22,898 bases of DNA, from contig CAYFXV010000008.1 of assembly GCA_964347265.1 (NCBI GenBank), positions 1-22,898 on the forward strand, read 5' to 3'. Source of the DNA: CS1-C013 sp964347265 (GTDB lineage Archaea; Aenigmatarchaeota; Aenigmatarchaeia; Aenigmatarchaeales; Aenigmatarchaeaceae). How positions within the stretch are numbered: the stretch's first letter is position 1; every line of letters starts with the position of its first letter. Both the position numbers and the translations under genes were made by a program. This document shows positions 22,374-22,898 of the stretch, piece by piece. The notes beneath the pieces were generated by a model. The model saw only the letters and a program-made list of their open reading frames with translations, did no database searches and was not told the origin of the DNA.

Positions 22374-22709
22374 ATGTCGAAGATTACTTGGAATGATTTT
22401 GAGAAAGTGGAAATTAGAGTAGGAACAATAATTAAGGTAGAAGATTTTATAGAAGCTAAAAAACCATCTTATAAACTTTGGATAGATTTTGGGAAATTTG
22501 GAGTTAAGAAATCTAGTGCCCAAATTACAAAATTATATAAAAAAGAAGAACTGATAAACAAACAAGTTGTTTGTGTAACTAATTTTCCAGAAAAACAAAT
22601 AGCTAATTTTTCTTCTGAAGTTCTTACAACAGGATTTGTTCTAGATAATGGAGAAGTTGTTTTAGCTATACCTGAAAGAAAAGTTCCAAATGGCTCAAAA
22701 CTTGCTTAA
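22374..22709 (+). CDS. CsaA-like tRNA-binding OB-fold protein
   Basis: 111 aa, the full length of the CsaA/MetRS-beta type. EKVEIRVGTIIKVEDFIEAK is the classic start of the tRNA-binding OB fold; KLWIDFGKFGVKKSSAQITK, QVVCVTNFPEKQIANFSSEV and the end ERKVPNGSKLA also agree. Such stand-alone domains bind tRNA as dimers; a chaperone role was proposed for bacterial CsaA. It could also be the separate C-terminal domain of methionyl-tRNA synthetase. Divergent from the MiaB-like tRNA enzyme, with repeat fragment F between. Confidence 0.9.
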   Translation: MSKITWNDFEKVEIRVGTIIKVEDFIEAKKPSYKLWIDFGKFGVKKSSAQITKLYKKEELINKQVVCVTNFPEKQIANFSSEVLTTGFVLDNGEVVLAIPERKVPNGSKLA

Positions 22710-22720
22710 TAAAATTCTGC

Positions 22721-22820
22721 ATTTTCCACCACATATATCAATATAACCTATGGAAAAGTATGCATTTTCCATACTAGATATGAAAATATCTATGGGAATC
22801 ATCTAGTTTAGATTGACTTG
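22721..22820 (+). repeat. Dispersed intergenic repeat, copy D
   Basis: The best-structured copy. TATGGAAAA (22749-22757) and TTTTCCATA (22765-22773) form a perfect 9-bp stem with a 7-base loop. TAGATAT/ATATCTA (22775-22781 with 22786-22792) closes a GAAA tetraloop. ACTAGAT/ATCTAGT (22773-22779 with 22801-22807) pairs across. Starts 12 bases after the CsaA-like stop. Confidence 0.78.
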
Positions 22821-22898
22821 AAACCAAAATTGGAAATCCCAAATTTGACATTTTCCATATGTTATTTAGATATAACCAGTGGAGAATTAGTCATTTTT
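22821..22898 (+). repeat. Dispersed repeat, copy E (cut by window end), in tandem with D
   Basis: After ACCAAAATTGGAAATCCCAA (as before copy C), ATTTTCC recurs at 22850, 129 bases after the same word in copy D (22721). Then TTTAGATATAACCAGTGG and AGTCATTTTT follow the pattern of D and B. The copy continues beyond the window. Confidence 0.6.

Noticed and set aside
22775..22792. GAAA-tetraloop stem as the conserved core of the repeat
   Set aside because: Perfect only in copy D; copies A, B and C break several pairs, so only the outer arms are supported across copies.
22721..22898. CRISPR array from tandem copies D and E
   Set aside because: Units are about 129 bases long and differ between copies; there is no short exact repeat with regular unique spacers, and no cas gene is present.

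Overview
The window is AT-rich archaeal DNA. It most likely comes from a small-genome DPANN archaeon of the Pacearchaeota/Woesearchaeota type. Evidence for archaea: a GatD/GatE tRNA amidotransferase pair (found only in archaea), an archaeal-type YchF/OBG GTPase, a NusA-like KH protein with an N-terminal CxxC pair, an archaeal-type MiaB-like methylthiotransferase, TATA boxes about 25-30 nt before several starts (leaderless genes) mixed with GGTGA-type Shine-Dalgarno genes, and surface proteins with the WxCxxWSxC...QTRxC module familiar from DPANN archaea. The phylum is an inference; no rRNA is present.

Layout. 1-6276 is a surface-protein island. It holds the C-terminal end of a repeat-containing secreted protein, a membrane-anchored protein with a carboxypeptidase-regulatory-like domain and a TSP1-like module, a winged-helix regulator, a large cysteine-rich secreted protein, two further exported proteins (one behind a strongly structured leader RNA), and a second TSP1-like anchored protein. 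6295-14578 is mostly housekeeping: YchF GTPase and the NusA-like KH protein divergent around a perfect 20-bp palindrome, a PAP2 phosphatase, a small membrane Ig-like protein, a TGS protein with a decayed GTPase domain, a hypothetical protein, a 59-aa zinc ribbon, then the tight gatD-HIT-MBL-gatE cluster, in which gatE lacks the usual inserted GAD domain.

14579-22898 is a mosaic. It contains a GC-richer DUF2178-like/XRE/two-TM module, small secreted and membrane proteins, a wHTH-PAS-PAS regulator divergent from a 52-aa zinc ribbon around paired operator-like palindromes, a fasciclin-domain protein, a possible 19-aa CxxC peptide, Fe/Mn superoxide dismutase, a wHTH protein fused to an S-layer-like domain and an EF-hand, a Cys-rich protein behind a hairpin leader, a DUF5518-like membrane protein, a MiaB-like tRNA methylthiotransferase and a CsaA-like tRNA-binding protein.

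The most unusual element is a dispersed repeat of about 100-129 nt, confined here to the last third of the window. There are four long copies, one copy cut by the window end and one fragment. All are in the same orientation, each long copy lies at the 3' side of a + strand gene, and complementary arms are partly kept by compensatory changes. Two copies bracket the DUF2178-like/XRE module, and two are in tandem at the right edge.
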